Shown here piece by piece: positions 1-7,861 of a stretch of DNA of 10,553 nucleotides (position 1 is its first letter; the number at the start of each line of letters is the position of its first letter). The notes under the pieces were generated by a model, which was not told the DNA's origin, made no database searches, and was given only the letters and a program-made list of their open reading frames with translations. The DNA comes from Acidobacteriota bacterium (lineage in GTDB: Bacteria; Acidobacteriota; Thermoanaerobaculia; Multivoradales; UBA5704): contig QHVW01000178.1 in assembly GCA_003223675.1 (NCBI GenBank), positions 1 to 10,553 of the forward strand. Reading direction: 5' to 3'. The position numbers were made by a program, and so were the translations under genes.

Positions 1-1086
1 ATCGACTCGATCAACGTGGTCGAGCGGGCGCATCACCTGATCCTCGCCGCCCGCATGCAGGGATATCAGCCGCGCCTGCTGGAGCGGCTCCTGGAGCGCC
101 AGCGCCGGCTCTTCGAGCACTGGACGCACGACGCCTCGGCCATCCCCACCCCGTGGTACCCCTACTGGAAGATCCGCTTCGAGCGCTACCGCCGGCGGGT
201 GCTGGCGCACCCCTGGTGGCGGGAGCGGGTCGGCCCGGACCCCGAGCGGGTGGTCGACCACGTGCGCGAGCGCATCGCCCGCGAGGGTCCCCTGATGACC
301 CGCGACTTCGAGGACGAGCGCCCCGCGGGGACCGACAAGGCCTGGTGGGGGTGGAAGCCGGAGAAGGCCGCTCTCGAATATCTCTGGCGCACGGGCGAGC
401 TGGCGATCGCGGGCCGCTCCAGCTTCCACAAGGTCTACGACCTGGCCGAGCGGATTCTCCCCGCGGGGCATGCGGCGCCGCGCCCCTCCGACGCCGAGCA
501 CCTCGACTGGGCCTGCCGCACCGCCCTGGAGCGGCTTGGCATCGCCTCGCCCAACGAGATCGCCGGCTTCTGGGCCGCCGTCTCCCTGGAGGAGGCGCGC
601 TCCTGGTGCGCGGAGGCCGCCGCGCGGGGGGAGATCGTGCCCGTGCAGGTGGAGACCGCGGACGGCTCCAAGACCTACGCCTCCTACGCCGTGCCCGATT
701 GGGAAGCCCGCGCCGCCGCCCTGCCGCCGGCGCCGCCGCGCATCCGGCTGCTCGCGCCGTTCGACCCTATCCTGCGCGACCGCAAGCGCACGCTCCGTCT
801 GTTCAACTTCGACTACCGCTTCGAGGCCTTCGTGCCGGGCCAGCACCGCAAGCACGGCTACTACGTGCTGCCCATCCTCGAAGGGGAGCGCCTGATCGGC
901 CGGCTCGATCCCAAGCTCCACCGGGAAAAGGGTTTGCTGGAGGTGAAGGGGCTCTGGTGGGAGCCGAAGGTCAAGGAGACGAAGGGGAGAAGGGCGGCGC
1001 TGGAGGCGGCGTTGGACCGGCTGGCGAAGCAGACCGGGGCGGAGCGGTGGGCTATCTCCCCACCTTCTCCAACGCCCGCTGCATGA
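1..1086 (+). CDS. ycaQ: YcaQ/AlkX-family DNA glycosylase (crosslink repair), 5'-truncated by the window
   Basis: The frame is open from base 1, so the gene starts upstream; the GTG at 16 is internal. The visible 361 residues match the YcaQ (HTH_42/winged-helix) family: the opening IDSINVVERAHHL, RRLFEHWTHDASAIP near residues 36-50, and a C-terminal block with LAPFDP (about 251-256), FNFDYRFEAFVPG (268-280) and YYVLPILEGERLIGRLDPK. By family knowledge, E. coli YcaQ (AlkX) is a monofunctional glycosylase that unhooks interstrand crosslinks and excises N7-alkylated bases; its catalytic motif is Gln-hydrophobic-Asp. The first two residues here (Ile-Asp) fit the last two of that motif, with the Gln just outside the window. 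Asp rather than Gln at the last position points to AlkX rather than AlkZ. The 3' end overlaps convergent ppk by 35 bp. Family assignment is firm; the substrate is inferred. Confidence 0.87.
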   Translation: MDSINVVERAHHLILAARMQGYQPRLLERLLERQRRLFEHWTHDASAIPTPWYPYWKIRFERYRRRVLAHPWWRERVGPDPERVVDHVRERIAREGPLMTRDFEDERPAGTDKAWWGWKPEKAALEYLWRTGELAIAGRSSFHKVYDLAERILPAGHAAPRPSDAEHLDWACRTALERLGIASPNEIAGFWAAVSLEEARSWCAEAAARGEIVPVQVETADGSKTYASYAVPDWEARAAALPPAPPRIRLLAPFDPILRDRKRTLRLFNFDYRFEAFVPGQHRKHGYYVLPILEGERLIGRLDPKLHREKGLLEVKGLWWEPKVKETKGRRAALEAALDRLAKQTGAERWAISPPSPTPAA

Positions 1087-3160
1087 GCAGATCCTGGCTG
1101 CAGCGCGGCTCCTCGCCCGGCGACGGCCGGCGCTGGACGTAGGAGCCGTCGGACCGCATGTCCCACGCCTTGCAGTTGTCGGCGAGCTGGAGGTCGAGGA
1201 TCGCCTGGACCTCCTCCTGGAGCCGCGGGTCCTCGATCGGCACCGCCGCCTCCACCCGGGCGTCGAGGTTGCGCGACATCCAGTCGGCCGAGCCGATGTA
1301 GTACCTGGGGCTGCCGCCGTTGGCGAAGTAGAAGATCCGCGCGTGCTCCAGCAGCCGGCCGACGATGCTGATCACCCGGATGGTCTCGCTCTGCCCCGGC
1401 AGCCCCGGCCGCAGCCGGCATATGCCGCGCACGATGAGGTCGATCTCCACCCCGGCCACCGACGCCTCGTAGAGCGCCTCGGCCATCTGCTTGTCGTCGA
1501 GCGCGTTCATCTTGGCGATGATGTGGCCGCCGCGGCCCTCCCGGGCGTGCTCCGCCTCGCGGGCGATCATCTCCAGGAAACGCTGGCGCATGCTGACCGG
1601 CGCCACCAGCAGCTTCTCGAACTGCGGCTGGTGGACGAACCCGGTCAGCATGTTGAAGAGCTGCAGGGCGTCATGGGAAATCGCCGCGTCCGAGGTGAAC
1701 AGGCCGACGTCGGTGTAGAGCTTGGCCGTCTCGGGGTTGTAGTTGCCGGTGGCGACGTGGACGTAGCGCCGCAGGGTGTCGCCGTCCTGGCGCACCACCA
1801 GGGCGACTTTCGCGTGGGTCTTGAGCCCCACCATGCCGTAGCAGACGTGGGCCCCCACGTTCTCCAGCGCCTCGGCCCATTCGATGTTGGCCGCCTCGTC
1901 GAAGCGCGCCTTGATCTCCACCGTCACCGCGATCTGCTTGCGCGCCTCGGCCGCCCGGATCAGCGCCTGCATGTTGGGCGACCCCGCCGAGGTGCGATAG
2001 AGGGTCTGTTTGATGGCGAAGACCTTGGGATCGTCCGCCGCCGTCTCGATGAAGCGCTGGACGCTGGTGGCGAAGGAGTCGTAGGGGTGGTGGACCAGGA
2101 TGTCCCCCTCGTCGATGGCGCGGAAGATCTCCGTCTCCTCACCCGTATCGAAGACCAGCCGCGGCTGGGTGACCGGCACCCACGGGCGGAAGCGCAGCGA
2201 CGGCAGCGGCGCCTCGCTGGCGAGCGACATCAGGTCCTTGAGGGCGAGCGGGCCCTCGACCTCGTAGACCTCGGCCTCGGAGATCTCGAGCTGCTCGCAG
2301 AGCAGCCCGGTCATCCACTTCGACATCCCCTTCGACGTCTCCAGCCGCACGACCGTGGCGAAGCGGCGCTCGCGCAGCTCCTCCTGGATCACCTCCAGGA
2401 GATCCTCGGCGGTCTCCTCATTGCGGTGGACGTCGGCGTTGCGGGTCACCCGGAAGCAGGCCGATTCGACGATCTCCATGCCGGGGAAGAGCCGGTCGAG
2501 GTTGTGGGAGATCAGCTCCTCCAGGGGCACGTAGCGCAGCGTCTTCGGCACCTGCACCCAGCGCGGCAGGATGTGCGGCGCCTTCACCCGGGCGAAGCGC
2601 GGGAGCTGACCCTCGCCCGGCACCTTCACCGCCACCGCCAGCGACAGGCTGACGTTCGAGATGAACGGGAACGGATGGGCCGGATCGACCGCCAGCGGCG
2701 TCAGGACCGGGAAGATGAGACGGTCGAACTCCTCGCAGAGATGGCGGCGCTCGCTGGCCCGCAGCTCGTCCCAGGAGAGGATCTCCAGGCCGTGCTGGCG
2801 CAGCAGGGGCAGGAGATCCTGATTGAGCAGGCGGCGCTGGCGGGCCACCGTGGGCCGCACGGAGGCGTTGATCTGGGCGAGCTGCTGGCGGGGGGTCCCC
2901 TCGCCGTCCGCCCCCAGGTCGCGCACGTTGCTGGCGATCTGCTGCTTCAACCCGCCCACCCGCTTCATGAAGAACTCGTCGAGGTTGGAGTCGAAGATGG
3001 CGATGAACTTCAACCGCTCCAGCAGCGGGTTGTCGGGGTCCTCGGCCTCGTGCAGCACCCGCGCGTTGAACTCCAGCCAGGAGAGCTCCCGGTTGAGGAA
3101 GAGGGGCTCCCCTTCGGCGACGGGTCTCTCCAGGGCCTCGACTCGCTTCGGCTCGATCAC
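1052..3160 (-). CDS. ppk: Polyphosphate kinase 1 (PPK1)
   Basis: PPK1 reversibly polymerises the gamma-phosphate of ATP into inorganic polyphosphate through a phospho-histidine. The product from the start chosen here is 702 aa, close to the usual ~690. The N-terminal domain opens with FLNRELSWLEFNARVLHEA, followed by IFDSNLDEFFMKRVGGL, both PPK1 hallmarks. The phospholipase-D-like catalytic half carries LKTHAK (His at residue 449, counterpart of E. coli His435, the phosphorylated residue), YVHVATGNYNPETAKLYTD (His468, counterpart of His454), LEHARIFYF (His606) and SADWMSRNLDARVE. All catalytic histidines are present, so it looks active. I chose GTG at 3160, because the longer reading from GTG 3247 adds 29 poorly conserved residues and overlaps the start of the divergent ppx. 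No clear Shine-Dalgarno precedes 3160, so the start is less certain than the identity. Its neighbour ppx encodes the opposing enzyme. Confidence 0.96.
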   Translation of the reverse strand: MIEPKRVEALERPVAEGEPLFLNRELSWLEFNARVLHEAEDPDNPLLERLKFIAIFDSNLDEFFMKRVGGLKQQIASNVRDLGADGEGTPRQQLAQINASVRPTVARQRRLLNQDLLPLLRQHGLEILSWDELRASERRHLCEEFDRLIFPVLTPLAVDPAHPFPFISNVSLSLAVAVKVPGEGQLPRFARVKAPHILPRWVQVPKTLRYVPLEELISHNLDRLFPGMEIVESACFRVTRNADVHRNEETAEDLLEVIQEELRERRFATVVRLETSKGMSKWMTGLLCEQLEISEAEVYEVEGPLALKDLMSLASEAPLPSLRFRPWVPVTQPRLVFDTGEETEIFRAIDEGDILVHHPYDSFATSVQRFIETAADDPKVFAIKQTLYRTSAGSPNMQALIRAAEARKQIAVTVEIKARFDEAANIEWAEALENVGAHVCYGMVGLKTHAKVALVVRQDGDTLRRYVHVATGNYNPETAKLYTDVGLFTSDAAISHDALQLFNMLTGFVHQPQFEKLLVAPVSMRQRFLEMIAREAEHAREGRGGHIIAKMNALDDKQMAEALYEASVAGVEIDLIVRGICRLRPGLPGQSETIRVISIVGRLLEHARIFYFANGGSPRYYIGSADWMSRNLDARVEAAVPIEDPRLQEEVQAILDLQLADNCKAWDMRSDGSYVQRRPSPGEEPRCSQDLLMQRALEKVGR

Positions 3161-3172
3161 GGGCGAAATCTT

Positions 3173-3201
3173 GCCACAACCCAGGTAACGGTGGTGTGAC
3201 A
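3173..3201. promoter_or_regulatory. Possible Pho-box-like repeats between divergent ppk and ppx
   Basis: The short ppk-ppx intergenic region holds GCCACA (3173), GTAACG (3185) and GTGACA (3196), spaced 12 and 11 bp on the plus strand. PhoB/PhoP-type regulators bind direct repeats of about 7 bp spaced 11 bp apart (E. coli CTGTCAT, Bacillus TTAACA). The match is degenerate, with one or two mismatches per half-site. It gains weight because a PhoB-like regulator gene lies nearby and a better array with similar spacing occurs upstream of it. Control of both ppk and ppx by phosphate is inferred. Confidence 0.35.
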
Positions 3202-3222
3202 ACCCGCGGCGGAGCCACGGTC

Positions 3223-3228
3223 TAGAAT
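3223..3228 (+). promoter_or_regulatory. -10 element TAGAAT directly upstream of the ppx start
   Basis: TAGAAT fits the TANNNT form of a sigma-70-type -10 box. It ends 6 nt before the GTG at 3235, and there is no Shine-Dalgarno in between. That spacing would put the transcription start at or next to the start codon, giving a leaderless mRNA. No good -35 hexamer stands at 16-18 bp, which fits either a leaderless promoter or an activator-dependent one. The same eight bases, TAGAATGA, recur at 7771. Confidence 0.45.
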
Positions 3229-3234
3229 GACCGC

Positions 3235-4857
3235 GTGAGCGTGACACCGACCGTGGCCGTCCAACCCCTGACCTTCCCCGCGGCCGGCGAGGTGCCCCAC
3301 CATACCCCGGTGGCCGCCTCGCCGGAGATCGAGCGCCTGGCGGCGATCGACATCGGCTCGAACTCCATCCACATGGTGGTCGCCGAGGCGGCGACCAACG
3401 GCGGCTACCGGCTGCTGGGCCGCGAGCGCGAGATGGTGCGCCTCGGCAAGACGGCCTTGGGCGAGGGCTCCCTCTCCGAGGCGGCGATGCAGGACGGCCT
3501 GGAGGCGCTCGCCAAGATGACCACCATCGCCCGGCTCCGCGGCGCCGAGCGGGTGGTCGCGGTGGCCACCAGCGCCGTGCGCGAATCCACCAACGGCGCC
3601 GACTTCCTGGCGCGGGTCAAGGCCCTGACCGGCCTCGACGTCAGCCTCCTCACCGGCGTCGAGGAGGGGCAGCTCATCTTCCGCGCCGTCCGCGAGGTGG
3701 TCGACCTGGGACCGGCGACCGCCGTGATCATCGACGTCGGCGGCGGGAGCACCGAATGGATCACCAGTCACGCCGGCGAGCTCGGCCAGGTGGTGAGCCT
3801 CACCCTCGGCTCCCTGCGCTGCGCCGCCGATCTCACGGGCGATCCGGTGGGCGCCGCCGCCCTCGACAAGCTCCGCCGGAAGATCGACCGGCGCCTGGCC
3901 GCGCGGGTGCCGCAGGGGCCGGTCGAGCGCCTGGTCGCCACCTCCGGCACGGCCGTCTGCTGCGCCGACCTGATCGACTATTTCGCCGATCGCCCGTGGA
4001 AGGAGGTCTCCGGTGCCCGCGAGGTGCGCACCCGCGACCTCGTGGCCCTGGTCGAGCGGCTGCGCCCCCTCAAGCGGCGGCAACTCGCCGACCTGCCGCC
4101 CGTGGGCGGCCCCCGCTCGGACAGCCTGCTCGCCGGCGCCGTGCTCCTCCAGGCGCTGGTGGCCCACGCCGGCGTCGACCGCTTCCTGGTCTCCGACCGC
4201 GCCCTGCGCGAGGGGTTGGTGCTGGCCGCTCTGGGCCAACCGATCCCCCCGGCCGCCGAGCCCGAGGACCTGCGCCGCCGTCAGGTGCTGCAGCTCGCCG
4301 GTCGTGCCGAGACGGTCTACCGGCACAACCGGCAGACCGCGCATCTCGCCGTGCGCCTGTTCGACCTCACCGCCTCTCTCCACGGTCTGGGCGTCCGCGA
4401 GCGCGAATGGCTGGAGTACGCCGCCCTGCTCCACGACATCGGCTACTCGATCCACTACAAGGGGCACCACAAGCACGCCTACTACCTGATCGCCAACGCC
4501 GTGCTCGACGCCTTCGACCAGCGGGAGATCGAGATCATCGCCAACGTCGCCCGCTACCACCGCGGCTCGGCCCCCAAGGCGAGCCACCCCAACATGGCCG
4601 TCCTCAAGCCCTGGCAGCAGCGCACCATCCGCAAGCTGGCCGTCCTGCTGCGGATCGCCGACTCCCTCGACCGCACCCACGCCTCGCGCGTCGAGGAGAT
4701 CTACTGCGCCATCCGCGGCCACAAGGCCACCCTGGAGGTCCTCTCCCGCTACTCGGTCGACCTGGAGCTCGAAGAAGCCCGCGAGCATGCCCGTCTCTTC
4801 GCCAGGGTCTTCGACTGCGATCTCCGGTTACGCCAGGGACTGGAAGTGGCGGGGTAA
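3235..4857 (+). CDS. ppx: Ppx/GppA-family exopolyphosphatase with C-terminal HD-like domain
   Basis: The 540-aa product belongs to the ASKHA-fold Ppx/GppA phosphatases, which cleave terminal phosphate from polyphosphate or convert pppGpp to ppGpp. The first nucleotide-binding loop is AAIDIGSNSIHMVV (37-49). GVEEGQL (141-147) holds the predicted catalytic glutamate, and IIDVGGGSTEWI (165-176) is the second phosphate loop. The C-terminal third has the HD-type helical domain typical of long Ppx proteins: LLHDIGYSIHYKGHHKH (398-414, HD pair His400-Asp401), ARYHRG (439-444) and IADSLDRTH (474-482). Length fits long Ppx rather than short GppA-like forms. The divergent ppk supports the polyphosphate role. 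The start is GTG at 3235; GTGs at 3241 and 3253 are in-frame alternatives, and the first ~33 residues before the fold look unstructured. No ribosome-binding site is seen, so translation may be leaderless. Whether pppGpp is also a substrate cannot be told. Confidence 0.93.
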   Translation: MSVTPTVAVQPLTFPAAGEVPHHTPVAASPEIERLAAIDIGSNSIHMVVAEAATNGGYRLLGREREMVRLGKTALGEGSLSEAAMQDGLEALAKMTTIARLRGAERVVAVATSAVRESTNGADFLARVKALTGLDVSLLTGVEEGQLIFRAVREVVDLGPATAVIIDVGGGSTEWITSHAGELGQVVSLTLGSLRCAADLTGDPVGAAALDKLRRKIDRRLAARVPQGPVERLVATSGTAVCCADLIDYFADRPWKEVSGAREVRTRDLVALVERLRPLKRRQLADLPPVGGPRSDSLLAGAVLLQALVAHAGVDRFLVSDRALREGLVLAALGQPIPPAAEPEDLRRRQVLQLAGRAETVYRHNRQTAHLAVRLFDLTASLHGLGVREREWLEYAALLHDIGYSIHYKGHHKHAYYLIANAVLDAFDQREIEIIANVARYHRGSAPKASHPNMAVLKPWQQRTIRKLAVLLRIADSLDRTHASRVEEIYCAIRGHKATLEVLSRYSVDLELEEAREHARLFARVFDCDLRLRQGLEVAG

Positions 4858-4885
4858 GTAGTAGCAGTGCTTCTTTTTTACAACT

Positions 4886-4910
4886 CTTTGTAAGAGCTTC
4901 TTACGCAAAG
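4886..4910. repeat. Short inverted repeat at the AT-rich start of the intergenic block
   Basis: CTTTGTAAGA (4886-4895) pairs with TCTTA (4899-4903) and CAAAG (4906-4910) around a GCT loop, with a two-base bulge on the 3' side. The core GTAAGA-GCT-TCTTAC is perfect. No T-run follows on either strand, so it is not a normal intrinsic terminator. It could be a protein-binding site or a weak ppx mRNA 3' structure. No function can be assigned. Confidence 0.4.
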
Positions 4911-4969
4911 ACAACCCCTGACAATCGCTGTCACACCCCGGTAACACCCTCCGTCACAAAGACTTAACA
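4910..4969 (+). promoter_or_regulatory. Pho-box-like direct repeat array upstream of phoB
   Basis: Six related hexamers lie at helical spacing: GACAAC 4910, GACAAT 4920, GTCACA 4930, GTAACA 4941, GTCACA 4953 and TTAACA 4964 (steps 10, 10, 11, 12, 11). The last four are the strongest. CTGTCAC at 4928 is one base from the E. coli PhoB half-site CTGTCAT, and TTAACA equals the Bacillus PhoP half-site. PhoB-type regulators bind such 11-bp-phased repeats in place of a -35 box. A weak -10 candidate (GGGATT or GATTTC, about 4981-4988) is at the expected distance, which would place transcription start near 4993-4999. The downstream phoB-like gene makes autoregulation the simplest reading. The repeats are seen; binding is inferred. 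Confidence 0.55.
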
Positions 4970-4998
4970 AGATTTTTGCAGGGATTTCACACCCCCGT

Positions 4999-5176
4999 CT
5001 GTGGAAAACCCTCCAACGATGACTCGTCAAGCTTCGGGGAGCGAGGAGAAACCGAGGCGAAAGTGTAATGAAATCAGTCGGTTACGTACCATTGCACAGC
5101 ACTCTGGTCAAAGCGGAGAAAGGCCCGGAAATCGGGCCTTTGGTCCTGGTTTCGGAGGGGTTTTCCACAGGTTTTT
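4999..5176 (+). ncRNA. Candidate structured leader RNA or small RNA upstream of phoB
   Basis: The left arm CTGTGGAAAACCCTCC (4999-5014) is the reverse complement of GGAGGGGTTTTCCACAG (5154-5170) apart from one extra G (5157). In RNA this gives a 16-bp closing stem. T5 follows directly at 5172-5176, as at an intrinsic terminator. Inside lie a perfect 9-bp GC hairpin (5119-5141) and a possible 6-bp stem, AACCGA (about 5050) with TCGGTT (about 5078). The left arm begins where transcription from the Pho-box-like array would start. It could be a phosphate-induced small RNA, a phoB attenuator, or DNA-level structure such as paired protein sites. I recognise no known RNA family, and RNase P and tmRNA signatures are absent. 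Confidence 0.4.
5119..5141 (+). terminator. Intrinsic-terminator-like hairpin in the phoB leader
   Basis: AAAGGCCCG (5119-5127) and CGGGCCTTT (5133-5141) form a perfect 9-bp stem around the loop GAAAT. The A-stem-T layout is symmetric, as in bidirectional terminators, but the T-run is only three bases. It may end ppx read-through, attenuate phoB, or be an internal helix of the larger structure at 4999-5176. Confidence 0.5.
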
Positions 5177-5203
5177 CCGCATCGGGTGTGGAAGACTCCG
5201 TGG

Positions 5204-5209
5204 TAGCCT
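5204..5209 (+). promoter_or_regulatory. -10-like TAGCCT just upstream of the phoB start
   Basis: TAGCCT fits TANNNT and ends 8 nt before ATG 5218. The bases between (TTTGTCAC) contain no Shine-Dalgarno. This resembles the arrangement before ppx and would give a leaderless or near-leaderless phoBR transcript starting downstream of the structured element. No -35 match is evident. A single Pho-like half-site, GTCACA, overlaps the start codon at 5213. Confidence 0.3.
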
Positions 5210-5217
5210 TTTGTCAC

Positions 5218-5901
5218 ATGGCACGCGAACGCATCCTGCTCATCGAAGACGAGCCCGACATCGCCGAGGTGTTGCAGTACAACCTGACCAAGGAAGGATT
5301 CGACGTCGAGCTGGCCCACCGCGGGGACAGCGGCCTCGAATCCCTACGGCGGCAGGCCCCCGACCTGATCCTGCTCGACCTGATGCTCCCGGGCGTCGAC
5401 GGCCTGGAGCTGACCCGGCTGCTCAAGCGGGACACCAACACGTCGCGGATCCCGATCGTGATGCTCACCGCCCGCGGCGAGGAGGTGGACCGCATCGTGG
5501 GCCTGGAGCTCGGGGCCGACGACTACATCAGCAAGCCGTTCAGCCCCCGCGAGGTCGTGCTGCGCGTCAAGGCGGTGCTCCGCCGGCTCCAGCACGAGGA
5601 GCCCGCCGGCGACAAGCTGGAGATCGGCGGCATCCAGCTCGACGTCGCCGCCCACCAGCTCCGGATCCGCGGCAAGGAGGTGGCGCTGACCGCCACCGAG
5701 CTCCGGCTGCTGCGGCTGCTCATGGAGCGCGCCGGCCGGGTGCAGACGCGCGGCACGCTCCTCTCCGACGTCTGGGGATACGCCGAGGATATCGACAGCC
5801 GCACCGTGGACACCCACATCCGGCGGCTGCGCCGCAAGCTGGGGCCCGAGGCCGACCGCGTCGAGACGGTGATCGGCGTCGGCTACCGGCTGAGGCCCTG
5901 A
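5218..5901 (+). CDS. phoB: PhoB-like response regulator (OmpR/PhoB family)
   Basis: The 227-aa product is a standard two-domain transcription factor. The receiver domain (1-122) has the acidic pair Glu10-Asp11 in LLIEDEPD, phospho-acceptor Asp54 in LILLDLMLPGVDG, switch Thr84 in VMLTARGEE and Lys106 in ADDYISKPFSPRE. The winged-helix domain (about 132-227) has LTATELRLLRLL, then the recognition helix RTVDTHIRRLRRKLG, and ends in the usual VIGVGYRLRP. By family, PhoB activates phosphate-starvation genes when phosphorylated by PhoR; OmpR-family relatives are hard to tell apart by sequence. The PhoB call rests on the phoR-like gene 5 nt downstream, the Pho-like repeats upstream, and the ppk-ppx neighbours. 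ATG 5218 gives the canonical N-terminus; the in-frame ATG at 5068 would add 50 atypical residues. No ribosome-binding site precedes 5218. No pst or phoU gene lies in the window. Confidence 0.88.
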   Translation: MARERILLIEDEPDIAEVLQYNLTKEGFDVELAHRGDSGLESLRRQAPDLILLDLMLPGVDGLELTRLLKRDTNTSRIPIVMLTARGEEVDRIVGLELGADDYISKPFSPREVVLRVKAVLRRLQHEEPAGDKLEIGGIQLDVAAHQLRIRGKEVALTATELRLLRLLMERAGRVQTRGTLLSDVWGYAEDIDSRTVDTHIRRLRRKLGPEADRVETVIGVGYRLRP

Positions 5902-5906
5902 GCCTG

Positions 5907-7667
<1,761 letters not shown>

Positions 7668-7677
7668 GCCGGGCTCG

Positions 7678-7690
7678 GCCCCCTCGGGGC
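7678..7690 (+). terminator. Weak terminator candidate after phoR
   Basis: GCCCC (7678-7682) and GGGGC (7686-7690) form a 5-bp stem around CTC, 11 nt after the phoR stop. A T-rich run (TTCTTTTA, 7710-7717) comes only 20 nt later, so this is not a textbook intrinsic terminator. Confidence 0.25.
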
Positions 7691-7739
7691 AGCGGAACGG
7701 CTGTCGAGCTTCTTTTACATATTTCATACATCTACGCTA

Positions 7740-7776
7740 TTGACAGCGACTCCCTCCAGGACACAGTATTTAGAAT
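7740..7776 (+). promoter_or_regulatory. Promoter region of the NTF2-like gene
   Basis: The AT-rich stretch 7710-7785 holds a perfect -35 hexamer, TTGACA (7740-7745). The -10 candidates are CAGTAT (7764-7769, spacer 18), TATTTA (7767-7772, spacer 21) and TAGAAT (7771-7776, spacer 25). TAGAATGA here is identical to the eight bases at the ppx start region (3223-3230). None of the spacings is ideal, so the exact promoter is uncertain. Two TACAT copies 11 bp apart (7716, 7727) precede it. Confidence 0.45.
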
Positions 7777-7789
7777 GAAGTAAATTGTT

Positions 7790-7834
7790 GCTCCCTGATG
7801 CCCGCGGGGTTGTCTCGGCTCGGCATCGGGTAGC
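7790..7834 (+). promoter_or_regulatory. 5' leader hairpin of the NTF2-like mRNA
   Basis: GCTCCC-T-GATGCC (7790-7802) pairs with GGCATC-GGG-T-AGC (7822-7834), giving 12 base pairs interrupted by one bulged T on each side, with a 19-nt loop. It lies between the promoter-like region and the ribosome-binding site, which stays unpaired 16 nt downstream. It could stabilise the mRNA or act as a protein-binding leader. No known riboswitch is recognised. Confidence 0.4.
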
Positions 7835-7861
7835 TCCGAATCTCAAAGGAAGGAGACTGTC

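Larger units (their letters stand above)
4858..5217. other. 360-bp regulatory intergenic block between ppx and phoB
   Basis: This stretch is clearly AT-richer than the flanking genes and has no convincing gene of its own. In order it holds a T6 tract (4874-4879) after the ppx stop, preceded only by a weak hairpin. Next come a small inverted repeat (4886-4910), a run of Pho-box-like hexamers (4910-4969) and a 16-bp long-range inverted repeat (arms 4999-5014 and 5154-5170) enclosing a GC-rich hairpin (5119-5141). A T5 run follows at 5172-5176, then a TANNNT element just before the phoB start. From ATG 5068 the phoB frame is open back through part of this block. A 50-residue extension on a response regulator is not expected, so I treat it as leader. 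Confidence 0.7.

Noticed and set aside
1343..3199. 618-codon open frame on the plus strand opposite ppk
   Set aside because: It is a GC-rich shadow of ppk with no recognisable domain; the minus-strand product is full PPK1.
3161..3247. Longer ppk start at GTG 3247
   Set aside because: The 29 extra residues do not resemble PPK1 N-termini, and the start would overlap the ppx start and its promoter. It cannot be fully excluded.
3157..4788. 543-codon open frame on the minus strand opposite ppx
   Set aside because: It has no domain pattern, and it would run through the ppk-ppx promoter region.
4999..5176. RNase P RNA, tmRNA or 6S RNA as the identity of the structured element
   Set aside because: I found no RNase P or tmRNA conserved sequence. 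A 6S-like long closed stem is conceivable, but the central-bubble pattern is not evident, so no family was assigned.
5068..5217. Upstream ATG that would add 50 residues to the PhoB-like protein
   Set aside because: The receiver domain starts canonically at ATG 5218, and the extension overlaps the hairpin and inverted repeat and looks non-coding. It remains a minor alternative.
5001..5906. Extended phoR frame starting at 5001, giving an 888-residue protein
   Set aside because: The first ~300 residues are an out-of-frame reading of the leader and phoB, Arg/Pro-rich and without a domain. The kinase begins at 5907.
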